From assembly GCA_041390105.1 (NCBI GenBank), contig JAWKQO010000003.1:434001-498000 (forward strand): DNA of 64,000 nucleotides, written 5' to 3'. Origin of the DNA: Gemmatimonadota bacterium. GTDB taxonomy: Bacteria; Gemmatimonadota; Gemmatimonadetes; Longimicrobiales; Gaopeijiaceae. Made by a program: the position numbers and the translations under genes. Positions 1 through 10,113 of the stretch are shown piece by piece (within the stretch, counting starts at the first letter, position 1; every line of letters starts with the position of its first letter). Under the pieces are notes generated by a model, which was not told where the DNA came from, made no database searches, and saw nothing but the letters and a program-made list of their open reading frames with translations.

Positions 1-987
<987 letters not shown>

Positions 988-991
<4 letters not shown>

Positions 992-2010
992 GGCTGCTCC
1001 GTACCGGTCCGCTCCACGTGCCCCCCGAACTCGTAGCGGAGCGCGGACAACAGGCGATTTCCGTAGTCCGCCGCTCCCCGGGAATTGAAGCGGTCGAACA
1101 GGGCGGAGGCCAACACCGGTGCCGGGACGCCCTCCTCGATGGCGGCGGCCAGCGTCCAGCGCCCTTCCCCCGAGTCGGCGACGCGGCCACTGAAGCCACT
1201 GAGCTCGGGGCTCTTGGCCAGGGCCGTGGCGGCGAGGTCCAGGAGCCAGGAGGCGATCACACTTCCGCGCCGCCAGACCTCGGCCACGTCGGCCAGCGCG
1301 AAGTCGTAGCGGTAGCGCTCCGGATGGGCGAGGGGCGTGGTCTCGGCATCCGATGCCCTCCCGGCCTTCCCGACGTGGGCGGCCTCCAGGATGGCAAAGC
1401 CCTCCGCATAGGCGGCCATGATGCCGTACTCGATGCCATTGTGCACCATCTTGACGAAATGACCCGCGCCCACGGGCCCGCAGTGCAAGAACCCCTTCTC
1501 CGCCGTGCTGGGAGCGTCGCGTCCGGGCGTCCGGGACAGCGACCCCATTCCAGGTGCCAGAGCCTCGAAGATCGGTGTGAATCGGTCCACGGCCGCCGCA
1601 TCTCCACCGATCATGAGGCAATACCCGCGCTCCCTTCCCCACACGCCTCCGCTCGTCCCCACGTCCAGATAGTGGACGCCACGTTCTCGAGCTTCCTCAC
1701 CCCTGCGCTGGTCGTCCACGTAGTGGGAGTTCCCACCGTCGATGATGACGTCGCCGGACTCCAGCAGAGCCAGCAGGTCGGTGACGGCCTCGTCCACGCC
1801 AGCCGCCGGCACCATGAGCCAAACGGCGCGGGGAGCCGGTAGCTGGTCCACCAGGTCTCGCAGGGAGGTGGCGCCGTGGGCGCCGTTCCGGGCCAAGGTG
1901 GTGACCGCCTCTGGCGACCGATCGAAGACGACGCAGTCATGACCTGCGCCCATCAGGCGCTTCGCCATGTTGGACCCCATACGTCCCAAGCCCACCATCC
2001 CGATTCGCAT
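988..2010 (-). CDS. gnd: 6-phosphogluconate dehydrogenase, decarboxylating, short form
   Basis: Converts 6-phosphogluconate to ribulose-5-phosphate and CO2. The 340-residue product has the Rossmann loop GLGRMG at residues 7-12, the DGGNSHY substrate segment and the KMVHNGIEYG catalytic segment, as in the short YqeC/GndA-type enzymes rather than the 470-residue form. The chosen ATG at 2010 directly precedes the Rossmann strand and has GGGGAG a few bases upstream. An in-frame start 33 codons earlier would add an unrelated Arg-rich stretch and cross the divergent promoter region. It overlaps zwf by ATGA, so pathway steps 1 and 3 are co-translated. Short forms are often NAD-linked, but that is family knowledge and not visible here. 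Confidence 0.94.
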
Positions 2011-2146
2011 CGTGCTCCCCTTTCTGCTGCGCGTATGCAGTGGGACATTTTGTCGCACACCGGGCCCGCGCGGCCCGGTCAGCACTCTGCTACCCCGCTG
2101 GTGTAGCAACGGACCATGCGATGACGCCCACTTTCAAGACAAGCGA
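2011..2146. promoter_or_regulatory. Divergent promoter region between gnd-zwf and the glucoamylase operon
   Basis: This 136-base gap must hold the promoters for both directions. It contains a perfect 8-bp inverted repeat, ACCGGGCC and GGCCCGGT with a 5-base loop, at 2059-2079. A second, shorter one (TGCTAC/GTAGCA) lies near 2087-2107. Either could be an operator or a leader hairpin. I cannot assign clear -35 and -10 boxes. Confidence 0.4.
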
Positions 2147-4558
2147 ATGAACGACTCGACAGCGTTCGGGGCACCAGGCATCGAGGCTCGCTGGACACGC
2201 AGCGCCAAGGACGCAGTCGGCACTGCATACGCCGCGGCCAGTCGGATCTGGTACACGGTGTCCGCAGGGGTACTGAACGAAGTCTACTACCCCACCATTG
2301 ATCACCCGCAGATCCGCGATCTGCTGCTGCTGGTGACCGACGGTGCGACGTTCTTCCACGATGAACGTCGTCATCTCACCACCACAACGGAGTACGTGGG
2401 CCCCTCGTCGTTGGACGTGCGGGTCGTGAACAGCGACCCCGAGGGGCGCTACCGTCTGGTGAAGGAAGTCCTGAGCGATCCCCACGAGGAATGCGTGTTG
2501 ATGCAGGTGACGCTGGAGACGCAGCCGGAGTACGAGGGACGGCTCCACGTCTACGCACTGCTGGCACCGCATCTGGATGTGGGCGGCGCAGACAACAACG
2601 CCGAGGTGGCCGACATCGCCGGACGGACCCTGTTGACCGCCAACAAGGACGGTGTCTGGTTGGCGTTGGGTGCGACGGTGCCGTTCCTGAAACGGTCCTG
2701 CGGGTACGTGGGGCGCTCGGACGGGTGGACGGATCTCGCAGACGACTTCCACATGGACTGGGAGTTCGGCCGCGCGGAGCACGGGAACCTGGCCATGATC
2801 GGGGAGTTGGATCTGAGCGAAACGAAGACCTTCGTCCTCGGCCTCGCCCTCGGCAGCGAGCGCCCCCATGCCGTCTCCACGCTCTTCCAATCCCTGTCGG
2901 TGCCCTTCGATCAACATCGCACGCGATTCTGCCGGCAGTGGCAGACCGCTTGTACCCACCGCCTGGCCCTGGAACCGTTCTCGACGGATGGGGGGCAGCT
3001 CTACCGCCGAAGTCACAGCCTCCTGCTCGCTCACGAGGACAAGACCTATCCCGGTGCCCTGATCGCGTCGTTGAGCATCCCGTGGGGGGAAGTCAAAGGA
3101 GACGAGGACCTCGGGGGCTATCATCTGGTCTGGACCCGGGATCTCTGCAACAGTGCTCTGGCGCTGATGGCATCGGGGAACGTGCAGGCTCCTCGCCGCG
3201 CTCTCGTCTATCTCGCGGCGACCCAGAATCCCGACGGCGGCTTCTACCAGAACTTCTGGGTGGACGGAAAGCCCTACTGGAAGGGCGTGCAGTTGGACGA
3301 GGTGGCCTTCCCGATCCTGTTGGCCTGGAAGCTCGCCGAAGTGGACGGTCTCGGTGCCTTCGATCCGTATCCGACCGTCAAGGCCGCGGCTGGCTATCTC
3401 ATCCGCCACGGACCCGCCACGCCTCAGGAACGATGGGAGGAAGCCGGGGGCTACTCCCCCGCGACGCTGGCGGTCGTGATCGCTGGGCTGACCTGCGCCG
3501 CCCTCTTCGCCCGGTCGCGCGGTGACCAGGCCAGCTCACGCTACCTCCAGGAGTACTCGGACTTCCTGGAGAGCCGGGTGGAAGACTGGACGGTCACACA
3601 TCACGGCGAGCTGCTCCCCGATGTGCCGACCCACTACATCCGGATTCAGCCCATCGATGGGTCCGACCCCCATGCGGACGAGGACCCGGATCGAGGAGAG
3701 TTGCGAATCGCCAATCGAGGCCCGGACCAGCAGTCCGTCTTCCCCGCGCGCAACGTGGTGGACGCGGGCTTCCTCGCCCTCGTGCGGTACGGAATCCGAC
3801 GTCCGGGGAGTCCGCTGATGGAGGACTCCCTGCGGGTGGTCGATGCCGTGCTGCGAGTCGAGACACCCGGCGGGCCAGTCTGGCGACGCTACAACCACGA
3901 CGGCTACGGCCAGGGTCCGAACGGAGAGCCCTTCACCGGTCAGGGACGGGGCCGGGCCTGGCCGCTGCTCACGGGGGAGCGCGGACACTACGAGCTGGCG
4001 GCGGGTCGCGATCCCACTCCCTTCATACGCGCAATGGAGTGGTTTTCCAGTGGAGCCGGCCTGCTGCCCGAGCAGGTCTGGGACGAGCAGCGAGCCTGGC
4101 CCGAACTCGGCCTGGCGTTGGGCCGTCCCACGGGGTCCGCCATGCCGCTCATGTGGGCGCACGCGGAATACATCCGCCTCCTGCGCTCGATGCAGGACGG
4201 CGTGCCCTTCGACCGGATCGCCGCGGTGGCCGAGCGCTACCAGAACGGACACCGCCCGGCCGAGCGGGAGTTCTGGACATTCGGCCGCCAGCCGACGCGC
4301 CTCCCCGCGGGCCAGGCGCTACGTATCCAGGCGGAGGCCACGTTCCGGCTTCGCGTCACCCGGGACGAGGGGCAAACCTGGACCGACATCGAAAGCACAG
4401 CGACGACCCTCGGCGTCTGCTACTGTGACCTCGCCACCCGCCCCGGCCAAGGGGGCACCCTGCGCTTCACCTTCTTCTGGCCGGAGGCGGAGCGGTGGGA
4501 AGGGCGCGACTTCCAGGTGGCGATCACCGACGCGCCCGAGCGACAACGACCTTCGTAG
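2147..4558 (+). CDS. Glycoside hydrolase family 15 glucoamylase (glucan 1,4-alpha-glucosidase)
   Basis: Releases glucose from the non-reducing ends of alpha-glucans. The 803-residue product has the bacterial two-part layout: a beta-rich N-terminal domain to about residue 280, then the alpha/alpha-barrel. GH15 marks are GGYHLVWTRD around residue 329, the QLDEVAFP segment around 383-389, the RWEE general-acid segment at 429-432, GRGRAWPLLTGERGHYEL near 600-615, and the PEQVW segment with Glu642 as likely general base. The ATG at 2147 was preferred over an in-frame start 60 codons upstream, which gives non-homologous sequence. No signal peptide is seen, so the enzyme is probably cytoplasmic and may act on glycogen or imported maltodextrins. 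It leads a plus-strand set with glucokinase and pgl. Confidence 0.94.
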   Translation: MNDSTAFGAPGIEARWTRSAKDAVGTAYAAASRIWYTVSAGVLNEVYYPTIDHPQIRDLLLLVTDGATFFHDERRHLTTTTEYVGPSSLDVRVVNSDPEGRYRLVKEVLSDPHEECVLMQVTLETQPEYEGRLHVYALLAPHLDVGGADNNAEVADIAGRTLLTANKDGVWLALGATVPFLKRSCGYVGRSDGWTDLADDFHMDWEFGRAEHGNLAMIGELDLSETKTFVLGLALGSERPHAVSTLFQSLSVPFDQHRTRFCRQWQTACTHRLALEPFSTDGGQLYRRSHSLLLAHEDKTYPGALIASLSIPWGEVKGDEDLGGYHLVWTRDLCNSALALMASGNVQAPRRALVYLAATQNPDGGFYQNFWVDGKPYWKGVQLDEVAFPILLAWKLAEVDGLGAFDPYPTVKAAAGYLIRHGPATPQERWEEAGGYSPATLAVVIAGLTCAALFARSRGDQASSRYLQEYSDFLESRVEDWTVTHHGELLPDVPTHYIRIQPIDGSDPHADEDPDRGELRIANRGPDQQSVFPARNVVDAGFLALVRYGIRRPGSPLMEDSLRVVDAVLRVETPGGPVWRRYNHDGYGQGPNGEPFTGQGRGRAWPLLTGERGHYELAAGRDPTPFIRAMEWFSSGAGLLPEQVWDEQRAWPELGLALGRPTGSAMPLMWAHAEYIRLLRSMQDGVPFDRIAAVAERYQNGHRPAEREFWTFGRQPTRLPAGQALRIQAEATFRLRVTRDEGQTWTDIESTATTLGVCYCDLATRPGQGGTLRFTFFWPEAERWEGRDFQVAITDAPERQRPS

Positions 4559-4572
4559 AGGGACTCGATTCC

Positions 4573-5253
4573 ATGAATGATCCATCCACCCTCGTCGTCG
4601 ACATCGGCGGCTCCCACGTGAAGGCGTTGGTGTCCGGAGAGACCGAGCCGCGGGCCTTCCGTTCCGGTCCAGAGCTCACAGCGGTTTCGTTCGCCGATCG
4701 ATTGCGGGCGCTGGTCAGCGGGTGGTCCTTCGATCGCGTCGCCCTCGGGTACCCGGGACCGGTAGCAGCCAATCGTGCAGCGGAGGAACCTGCCAACCTC
4801 GGTGATGGGTGGATGGAATACGACTTCGCGGGCCTCTTCCACCTGCCGACTCTGGTCCTCAACGATGCCGCGCTGCAGGCTCTGGGCAGTGACCAAGGGG
4901 GCCGCATGCTGTTCCTCGGGCTCGGCACGGGGCTCGGTTCCGCCCTCGTCCTGGACGGACTCCTGCACCCCACTGAGCTGGCTCACCTGCCGTATCGCAA
5001 GAAACGCTCGTACGAGGAGTATTTGGGCGAGGCGGCGCGGCACCGACGGGGAAACAAGCGATGGCGCACATCGGTGCAGGACGTGGTGGAGCTGCTGAGC
5101 CACGGACTCCAGGTCGACTACGTGGTCCTGGGCGGAGGCAATGCCCGGCGGGCTCGTCGCGTGAAGTTCCGCGTCGACGTTCGCTTCGGAAGCAACCGGA
5201 ATGCGTTCCTCGGCGGGTTTCGGGCGTGGGAGCGGGGCCTGGGCCGGTCATGA
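4573..5253 (+). CDS. ROK-family polyphosphate-type glucokinase
   Basis: Phosphorylates glucose to glucose-6-phosphate. The 226-residue protein has the ROK phosphate loop DIGGSHVK at residues 10-17, a catalytic LND segment, a second GLGTGLG phosphate loop and the ELAHLPY segment typical of polyphosphate glucokinases. Length fits PPGK-type ROK enzymes, which are shorter than ATP-only ROK kinases of about 300 residues. The ATG at 4573 follows an AGAGGGA ribosome-binding site 14 bases after the glucoamylase stop, and its TGA overlaps the pgl start as ATGA. It links glucose released by the upstream glucoamylase to the pentose phosphate enzymes. Whether polyphosphate or ATP is the donor needs biochemistry. 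Confidence 0.85.
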   Translation: MNDPSTLVVDIGGSHVKALVSGETEPRAFRSGPELTAVSFADRLRALVSGWSFDRVALGYPGPVAANRAAEEPANLGDGWMEYDFAGLFHLPTLVLNDAALQALGSDQGGRMLFLGLGTGLGSALVLDGLLHPTELAHLPYRKKRSYEEYLGEAARHRRGNKRWRTSVQDVVELLSHGLQVDYVVLGGGNARRARRVKFRVDVRFGSNRNAFLGGFRAWERGLGRS

Positions 5254-6020
5254 CCAACGACGTCCGCGTCTTTCCCGACATGGACACCCTGTCCGACGCG
5301 GCCGCCGCCGCCATCCGGCAGTGCATTCGCGGGGCAGTCGCCGACCGTGGTGAAGCGGTCCTGGCGCTCTCGGGCGGCCATACGCCGGAAGGCCTGTTTC
5401 GCCGACTCGCCCTGCGACCCCAGGCCCTGCCCTGGAAGGAGCTGCAGGTTTTCTGGGTCGATGAGCGCTGGGTGTCCTCGGACGATCCGCACAGCAATTT
5501 CGGGACGGCACAGCGCGGCTGGTTCGCGCCGGCCGACGCACCACCCGACCACCTCCACCCCATCCCAACCGATCGACGCTCGCCTGGCGCCGCGGCAGAG
5601 GAGTACGAGCGACTCCTTCGGGGATACGCCCAGCGTCGCGCACCATGCCCGCTGTTCGATCTGGTGATCCTGGGACTGGGCACGGACGGTCACACCGCCT
5701 CCCTCTTCCCGGACCAGCCCGCTCCGATCGATGCGTGGGTCGCGCCAGTGGATGCACCTGCCCAGTATACGATTCGCTCCCGAGTGACCCTGACGCCACT
5801 GGCGCTCAACCAGTCGCGCAACGTGATGTTCCTGGTCAGTGGAGCCGAGAAAGCCCCAGCGGTGCGCGCGGCGCTCGCCCGCGAAGGCGACGTGGGTGCA
5901 ACCCCGTCCCGATCGATCCGACCACGCGGCAGGCGACTGTGGTTTGTCGACGAAGCGGCCTACTCACAGGTCAGTACCAGCGCTACGGCCCCTGAAGCCT
6001 CGCCACGTACGTCCAGCTAG
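5250..6020 (+). CDS. pgl: 6-phosphogluconolactonase (DevB/NagB-like type)
   Basis: Hydrolyses 6-phosphogluconolactone to 6-phosphogluconate, the step between zwf and gnd, both of which lie divergently nearby. The 256-residue protein has LSGGHTPEGLF near residue 45, FWVDERWV and LGLGTDGHTASLFP, the three family hallmarks. The start is set by the ATGA overlap with the glucokinase stop. The C-terminal 25 residues are low in similarity to the family and may be a flexible tail. Together with zwf and gnd it completes the oxidative branch of the pathway within 6 kb. Confidence 0.93.
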   Translation: MTNDVRVFPDMDTLSDAAAAAIRQCIRGAVADRGEAVLALSGGHTPEGLFRRLALRPQALPWKELQVFWVDERWVSSDDPHSNFGTAQRGWFAPADAPPDHLHPIPTDRRSPGAAAEEYERLLRGYAQRRAPCPLFDLVILGLGTDGHTASLFPDQPAPIDAWVAPVDAPAQYTIRSRVTLTPLALNQSRNVMFLVSGAEKAPAVRAALAREGDVGATPSRSIRPRGRRLWFVDEAAYSQVSTSATAPEASPRTSS

Positions 6021-6077
6021 ATCCCTCCCTGCCGGCCTCGGGACGGATCGATCCCGTATGGTCATGGAGACCTGTCA

Positions 6078-7013
6078 ATGAAGGCGCACCTACCGGGTAT
6101 CCGGCAGCTGCTGTATCCGGGGCACACCCTTCCCACGGCCGCCGCCCCCGTGTGCGTGGCGTCGGGTGTCGCGATCGCTGCAGGGGTCTTCGCAGCGGGT
6201 CCGGCCCTGGGCGCCTTCCTCGCTGGATGGCTGATTCAGCTCGGTGGAGTGATCGCCGACAACTACAACAACCTACGCCGGCATCCGGACGATCAGGAGC
6301 ATCCAGACCTCGTGCTGGCATTGCGGAGTGGGACGGTTCGCATCGAACAGCTTCGCGGCGCGGCAAGGGCATGCTACGTCGCGTCTCTCGGAATCGGACT
6401 GTACCTGGTCTGGGTCGGTGGGCTGCCGGCTCTCATGGTGGGCTGTGCGAGCATCCTGGCCAGCCTGGCCTATTCGTCGGAGCCCCTGCCTCTGGGGGAC
6501 CGGGCCTTGGGCGACCCGCTGTTCTTTCTGTTCTTCGGAGTGGTTTCGGTGGTCGGAGCGTTCTACGTGCAGGCGGCCGACGTATTGGGAACCCCCTTCC
6601 TGATCACCCCGCCCCCCGGGTCGCTTCCGGCTCAGGCGTTCGTGGCCAGCCTGCCGGTGGCCGCGTTGACGACCAACATCCTGGTCATCGACAACATCCG
6701 TGATCGGGAGCTCGACGCCGCCAAGGGGGAGATCACGCTGGCGGTGCTCCTGGGGGAGACGTGGAGTCGCGTCGAGTTCTTCGTCCTGATGAGCGTGGCC
6801 TACGGCGTGCCGGTTGTGCTGTGGCTGCGGGGCGCCGGAGTTCCGGTGCTGCTCCCGCTGCTCACAGTGCCGTTGGCCCTCTGGTTGGCATGGCGCGTCT
6901 GGACGCTGCGCGGTCACGAAGCGCTGGGCCCGGTCACGCCGCAGGCCGGTGCGCTGGATCTGACCTTCTCTGTGCTGTTCGGACTCGGTCTGGCTCTCGC
7001 AGGCGGGGCGTAG
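6078..7013 (+). CDS. UbiA-superfamily prenyltransferase, MenA-like
   Basis: A 311-residue integral membrane protein with about eight hydrophobic helices. UbiA enzymes attach an isoprenoid chain to an aromatic acceptor; MenA makes demethylmenaquinone from dihydroxynaphthoate. The second Asp-rich motif is MenA-like: DNIRDRELDAAKG begins at Asp205 and is followed by LAVLLG. The first motif, normally NDxxDxxxD, is altered to a DNYNN...HPDDQEHPD segment at residues 61-77, so the spacing of its acidic residues is unusual. It lies 57 bases after pgl on the same strand, converges with the RND operon and has no quinone-biosynthesis neighbour here. Membership of the superfamily is firm; the substrate is uncertain. 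Confidence 0.8.
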   Translation: MKAHLPGIRQLLYPGHTLPTAAAPVCVASGVAIAAGVFAAGPALGAFLAGWLIQLGGVIADNYNNLRRHPDDQEHPDLVLALRSGTVRIEQLRGAARACYVASLGIGLYLVWVGGLPALMVGCASILASLAYSSEPLPLGDRALGDPLFFLFFGVVSVVGAFYVQAADVLGTPFLITPPPGSLPAQAFVASLPVAALTTNILVIDNIRDRELDAAKGEITLAVLLGETWSRVEFFVLMSVAYGVPVVLWLRGAGVPVLLPLLTVPLALWLAWRVWTLRGHEALGPVTPQAGALDLTFSVLFGLGLALAGGA

Positions 7014-7041
7014 CTCGATATTCGAACAGGAACGTGGGTCC

Positions 7042-10000
7042 TCAGGCCGCCTCACCCAGCCGGTACCCGGCACCGCGAACCGCCAGCACCACGGTCGGCA
7101 CCAGGAAGAGGGTGATCGGAGTCGACAGCGCGAGCCCGCCGATGACGGTGAGGGCCAGAGGGCGCTGCATGTCCGCGCCGGCCCCCAAGCCCAGGGCCAG
7201 CGGCAACAGCCCGAAGAGCGTGCAGAGCGTGGTCATGACGATGGGGCGCACGCGCACCTTGGCCGCCTCCCGCAAGGCGACGCCGAGCGCGTCACCCTCG
7301 TTCAGCATGCGGTGCCGTGTGAAGTCCAGCAGGATGATCCCGTTCTTCACGATCAAGCCGACGAGCAGAATCAGGCCCATGAGGGAGGACACGTTGAGCG
7401 GGGTCCCGGTGAGCAGCAGAAGCAGCGCGGCACCGACGAACGAGACGGGTGCCGCTGCCAGGATGACGAGCGGCTCCAGGAACGACTCGAACTGGAGCAA
7501 CATGACCGCGACCACGGAGAGGCCGGCCAGGGCCAAGACCAGCAGCAGGCTTCGGAACGCTTCGCGTTGGCTCTCATGCTGCCCACCCAGGACCACCGTC
7601 ACCCCCGCGGGGGCGGGAGTCGCCGCGAGCACGGCCTGTACGTCCGCGGTCACTGCACCGAGCGAGCGCCCTTCCACTCCTCCCGTCACTGTGATCATCT
7701 GCCGTTGGTTTTCTCGCTGCACCTCCGCCTCTGTAGTGACTTCCTGGAAGGAGGCCAGTATGGCCAGTGGCGTCGGATCGTCCACACCCGGTGGGTAGAT
7801 GGGAAGTTGGCCCAGCAGCGTGGGATCAAAGCGCACGTCGTCGGGAGCATGAACTCGGACCCCGATGGCCCGCTCTCCTTCGCGTAGCTGGCCGCTGATG
7901 GTGCCCAGGAGCGCCGCGTCCACCTGCGCGGAGACGTCGGACGGGGTCAGCCCCAGCCGGCGTGCTGCGGCAGGATCGATCTTGAGGTGCAACTCCGGCA
8001 TGCGGTCCGGAACGCCGTCGAAGAGGTCGACCAGTCCGTCGATGCCGCCCAAGCGCTCACCCAAGGTACGCGCGTACGTCTCTAGCCGAGCGCGGTCCTC
8101 GCCGAAGAGCTTGACCTCCACCGGAGTGGCGTTCCCGGCCAGGTCGTTGATCAGGTCGCTCAACAACTGGATGAACTCCACGCGCAATCGCGGAAGGGTG
8201 TGGTCGACGTCTCCGCGCACGTCGTCCATCACCGCGAAGATGTCCCGGCTCCTCTGGGAGGCCGGGCGCAGACGCACCACCACGTCGCCGGTGTTCTGCT
8301 CCGTGGCGAAGAGACCCATCTCCGCCCCCGTGCGCCGAGAGGTGGCCTCCACCTCTGGAACACCTGCCAGGATCCCTTCCAGTGCACTCAACTGCCGGTC
8401 CGTCTCCGCAAGCGACGTCCCGGTGGGGGTCCAGTAGTCGAGCACAAACGCCCCCTCGTCCATGGTGGGCAGGAACCCTGTGGGAAGAACCCGTCCGAGC
8501 ACCCCCCCCACCACCATGAGCACGACCGCAATGCCCACCACAGGCCTCGGCCGGGCCAGCGAGGCCTCGAGCCACCGGGGATAGTGGTCCAACGCCCCTT
8601 CGATCCTCTTCTCGAGACGCTGGCTCCAGCGGCGCCCCGTGGGACGCTCCTTCGCGGTGCGCTCTACGATCCACTCCTGCGCCAGCAGCGGAACGACGGT
8701 CAACGCCAGCACCAGGGACACCAGCACTGCGATGACCAACGTCACCGACAGCGCTTTGAAGAACTGACCGACGACACCCTGAAGGAGCCCAAGCGGAAGG
8801 AACACCACGACTGTGGTCAAGGTCGAGCTCGTGACCGGCCACACCAGCTCTACGACCGCGTCCCGCACCGCCGAGTCGCGGCGACCTGGCATTCCCAAGT
8901 GCCGCATGATGTTCTCCGTGACCACCACGGCGTCGTCGATCACCAGCCCGATGGCCACCGCCATCCCGCCCAGGGTCATGAGGTTGAAGCTGGCGCCTGC
9001 CAACCACATGACGAGCACGGTGATCGCCATGGTTAGAGGAATCGCCAGCGCGCTGATCAGCGTGATGGAGCCACCCCCGAGGAAGGCGAAGAGGACACCC
9101 ACCGCCAGCAAGGCCCCCACGAACATCGCGTCGCGGACCGATCCCACCGCCTCGCGGACCAGTCCGGCCTGATCGTACACCGGCTCCAGGGTGACTCCAG
9201 GGGGCAAAGAGTGCCGGAGCGATTCCATGGTGCGGGCTACGCTGTCCGCGAGCTGGAGTGTATTTCCACGCTCCTGCCGCGCGATGTTGATCAGGGCCGA
9301 AGGGCGTCCGTCGCCGCGGATCAGCGTGACCCGGTCCACCGTGCCCAACCGGACGGTGGCCACGTCCCGCACGCGCAGCCCACCCGGCAGAGCCACATCG
9401 GCAATGTCATCCAGCGACTGCGGCTGCTGGTCCACCACCACCAATGCCTGTTGGTGCTCGCGGTCCACACGACCCACTGCCTGGACCCCGAGCCCGTCCT
9501 GGATCACCTGAGCCAGCTCGCGGTAGCCGAGACCGATGCGGGCCAGCCGCTCGGGCGACGCGATGACTTCGACCTCCCGGATGTCGCTCCCCTGCACGTC
9601 GATGCGGCCGATGCCCGGGATGTCGGCCAACGCCGGCCGGATCTGATAGCGCGCTACGTCGTACAGCTCACCCGGGTCGTTCCCCTTGACGTTGTACGTG
9701 ATGATGGGGAACAGGGAGGGGAGCTGACGCTGCACCTCGACCGCCAAGGCTGCGGGCAGGTCGCCTCGCACCTCGTTGATGCGGGCCTCCACCTGCTGGA
9801 GCGCGACCTGCATATCGGTGTTGGGGGCGAACAAGAGCGACAGCTCGGTGGCCCCTCGGATCGACCGCGACCGGAGCCGGGTGAGCCCCGGTACCACGCT
9901 GACCGCCTGCTCCAGGGGCTGGCTCACCGCGAACATCTGATCCTGAGCCCCCAACGAGGTTCCCTGCGCCACGACCACGATGCGCGAGAACTTGAGCTCA

Positions 10001-10113
10001 GGGTAGATGGACGAGGGAAGTATGAACGCCGCTCCGATGCCCGCGACGGCACACAACATGGTTGCCAACAACACGAAGCGGCGCTGCCGGGTCAGCAAGC
10101 CGAAGCCGTTCAT
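7042..10113 (-). CDS. RND-family efflux pump inner-membrane permease
   Basis: Proton-driven trimeric pump of the inner membrane that passes substrates to the adaptor and outer-membrane factor encoded just upstream. The 1023-residue length, single N-terminal helix, two large periplasmic loops and two blocks of TM helices are canonical. The proton-relay pair Asp393-Asp394 lies in GLVIDDAVVVTEN. This pattern is closer to hydrophobe/amphiphile exporters than to the GIIVDGAV form of CzcA/CusA metal pumps. Its ATG at 10113 overlaps the adaptor stop as ATGA. It is the last gene of a five-gene minus-strand operon. The substrate is unknown; the PepSY/OmpR/kinase context suggests an envelope or metal signal. 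Confidence 0.95.
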   Translation of the reverse strand: MNGFGLLTRQRRFVLLATMLCAVAGIGAAFILPSSIYPELKFSRIVVVAQGTSLGAQDQMFAVSQPLEQAVSVVPGLTRLRSRSIRGATELSLLFAPNTDMQVALQQVEARINEVRGDLPAALAVEVQRQLPSLFPIITYNVKGNDPGELYDVARYQIRPALADIPGIGRIDVQGSDIREVEVIASPERLARIGLGYRELAQVIQDGLGVQAVGRVDREHQQALVVVDQQPQSLDDIADVALPGGLRVRDVATVRLGTVDRVTLIRGDGRPSALINIARQERGNTLQLADSVARTMESLRHSLPPGVTLEPVYDQAGLVREAVGSVRDAMFVGALLAVGVLFAFLGGGSITLISALAIPLTMAITVLVMWLAGASFNLMTLGGMAVAIGLVIDDAVVVTENIMRHLGMPGRRDSAVRDAVVELVWPVTSSTLTTVVVFLPLGLLQGVVGQFFKALSVTLVIAVLVSLVLALTVVPLLAQEWIVERTAKERPTGRRWSQRLEKRIEGALDHYPRWLEASLARPRPVVGIAVVLMVVGGVLGRVLPTGFLPTMDEGAFVLDYWTPTGTSLAETDRQLSALEGILAGVPEVEATSRRTGAEMGLFATEQNTGDVVVRLRPASQRSRDIFAVMDDVRGDVDHTLPRLRVEFIQLLSDLINDLAGNATPVEVKLFGEDRARLETYARTLGERLGGIDGLVDLFDGVPDRMPELHLKIDPAAARRLGLTPSDVSAQVDAALLGTISGQLREGERAIGVRVHAPDDVRFDPTLLGQLPIYPPGVDDPTPLAILASFQEVTTEAEVQRENQRQMITVTGGVEGRSLGAVTADVQAVLAATPAPAGVTVVLGGQHESQREAFRSLLLVLALAGLSVVAVMLLQFESFLEPLVILAAAPVSFVGAALLLLLTGTPLNVSSLMGLILLVGLIVKNGIILLDFTRHRMLNEGDALGVALREAAKVRVRPIVMTTLCTLFGLLPLALGLGAGADMQRPLALTVIGGLALSTPITLFLVPTVVLAVRGAGYRLGEAA

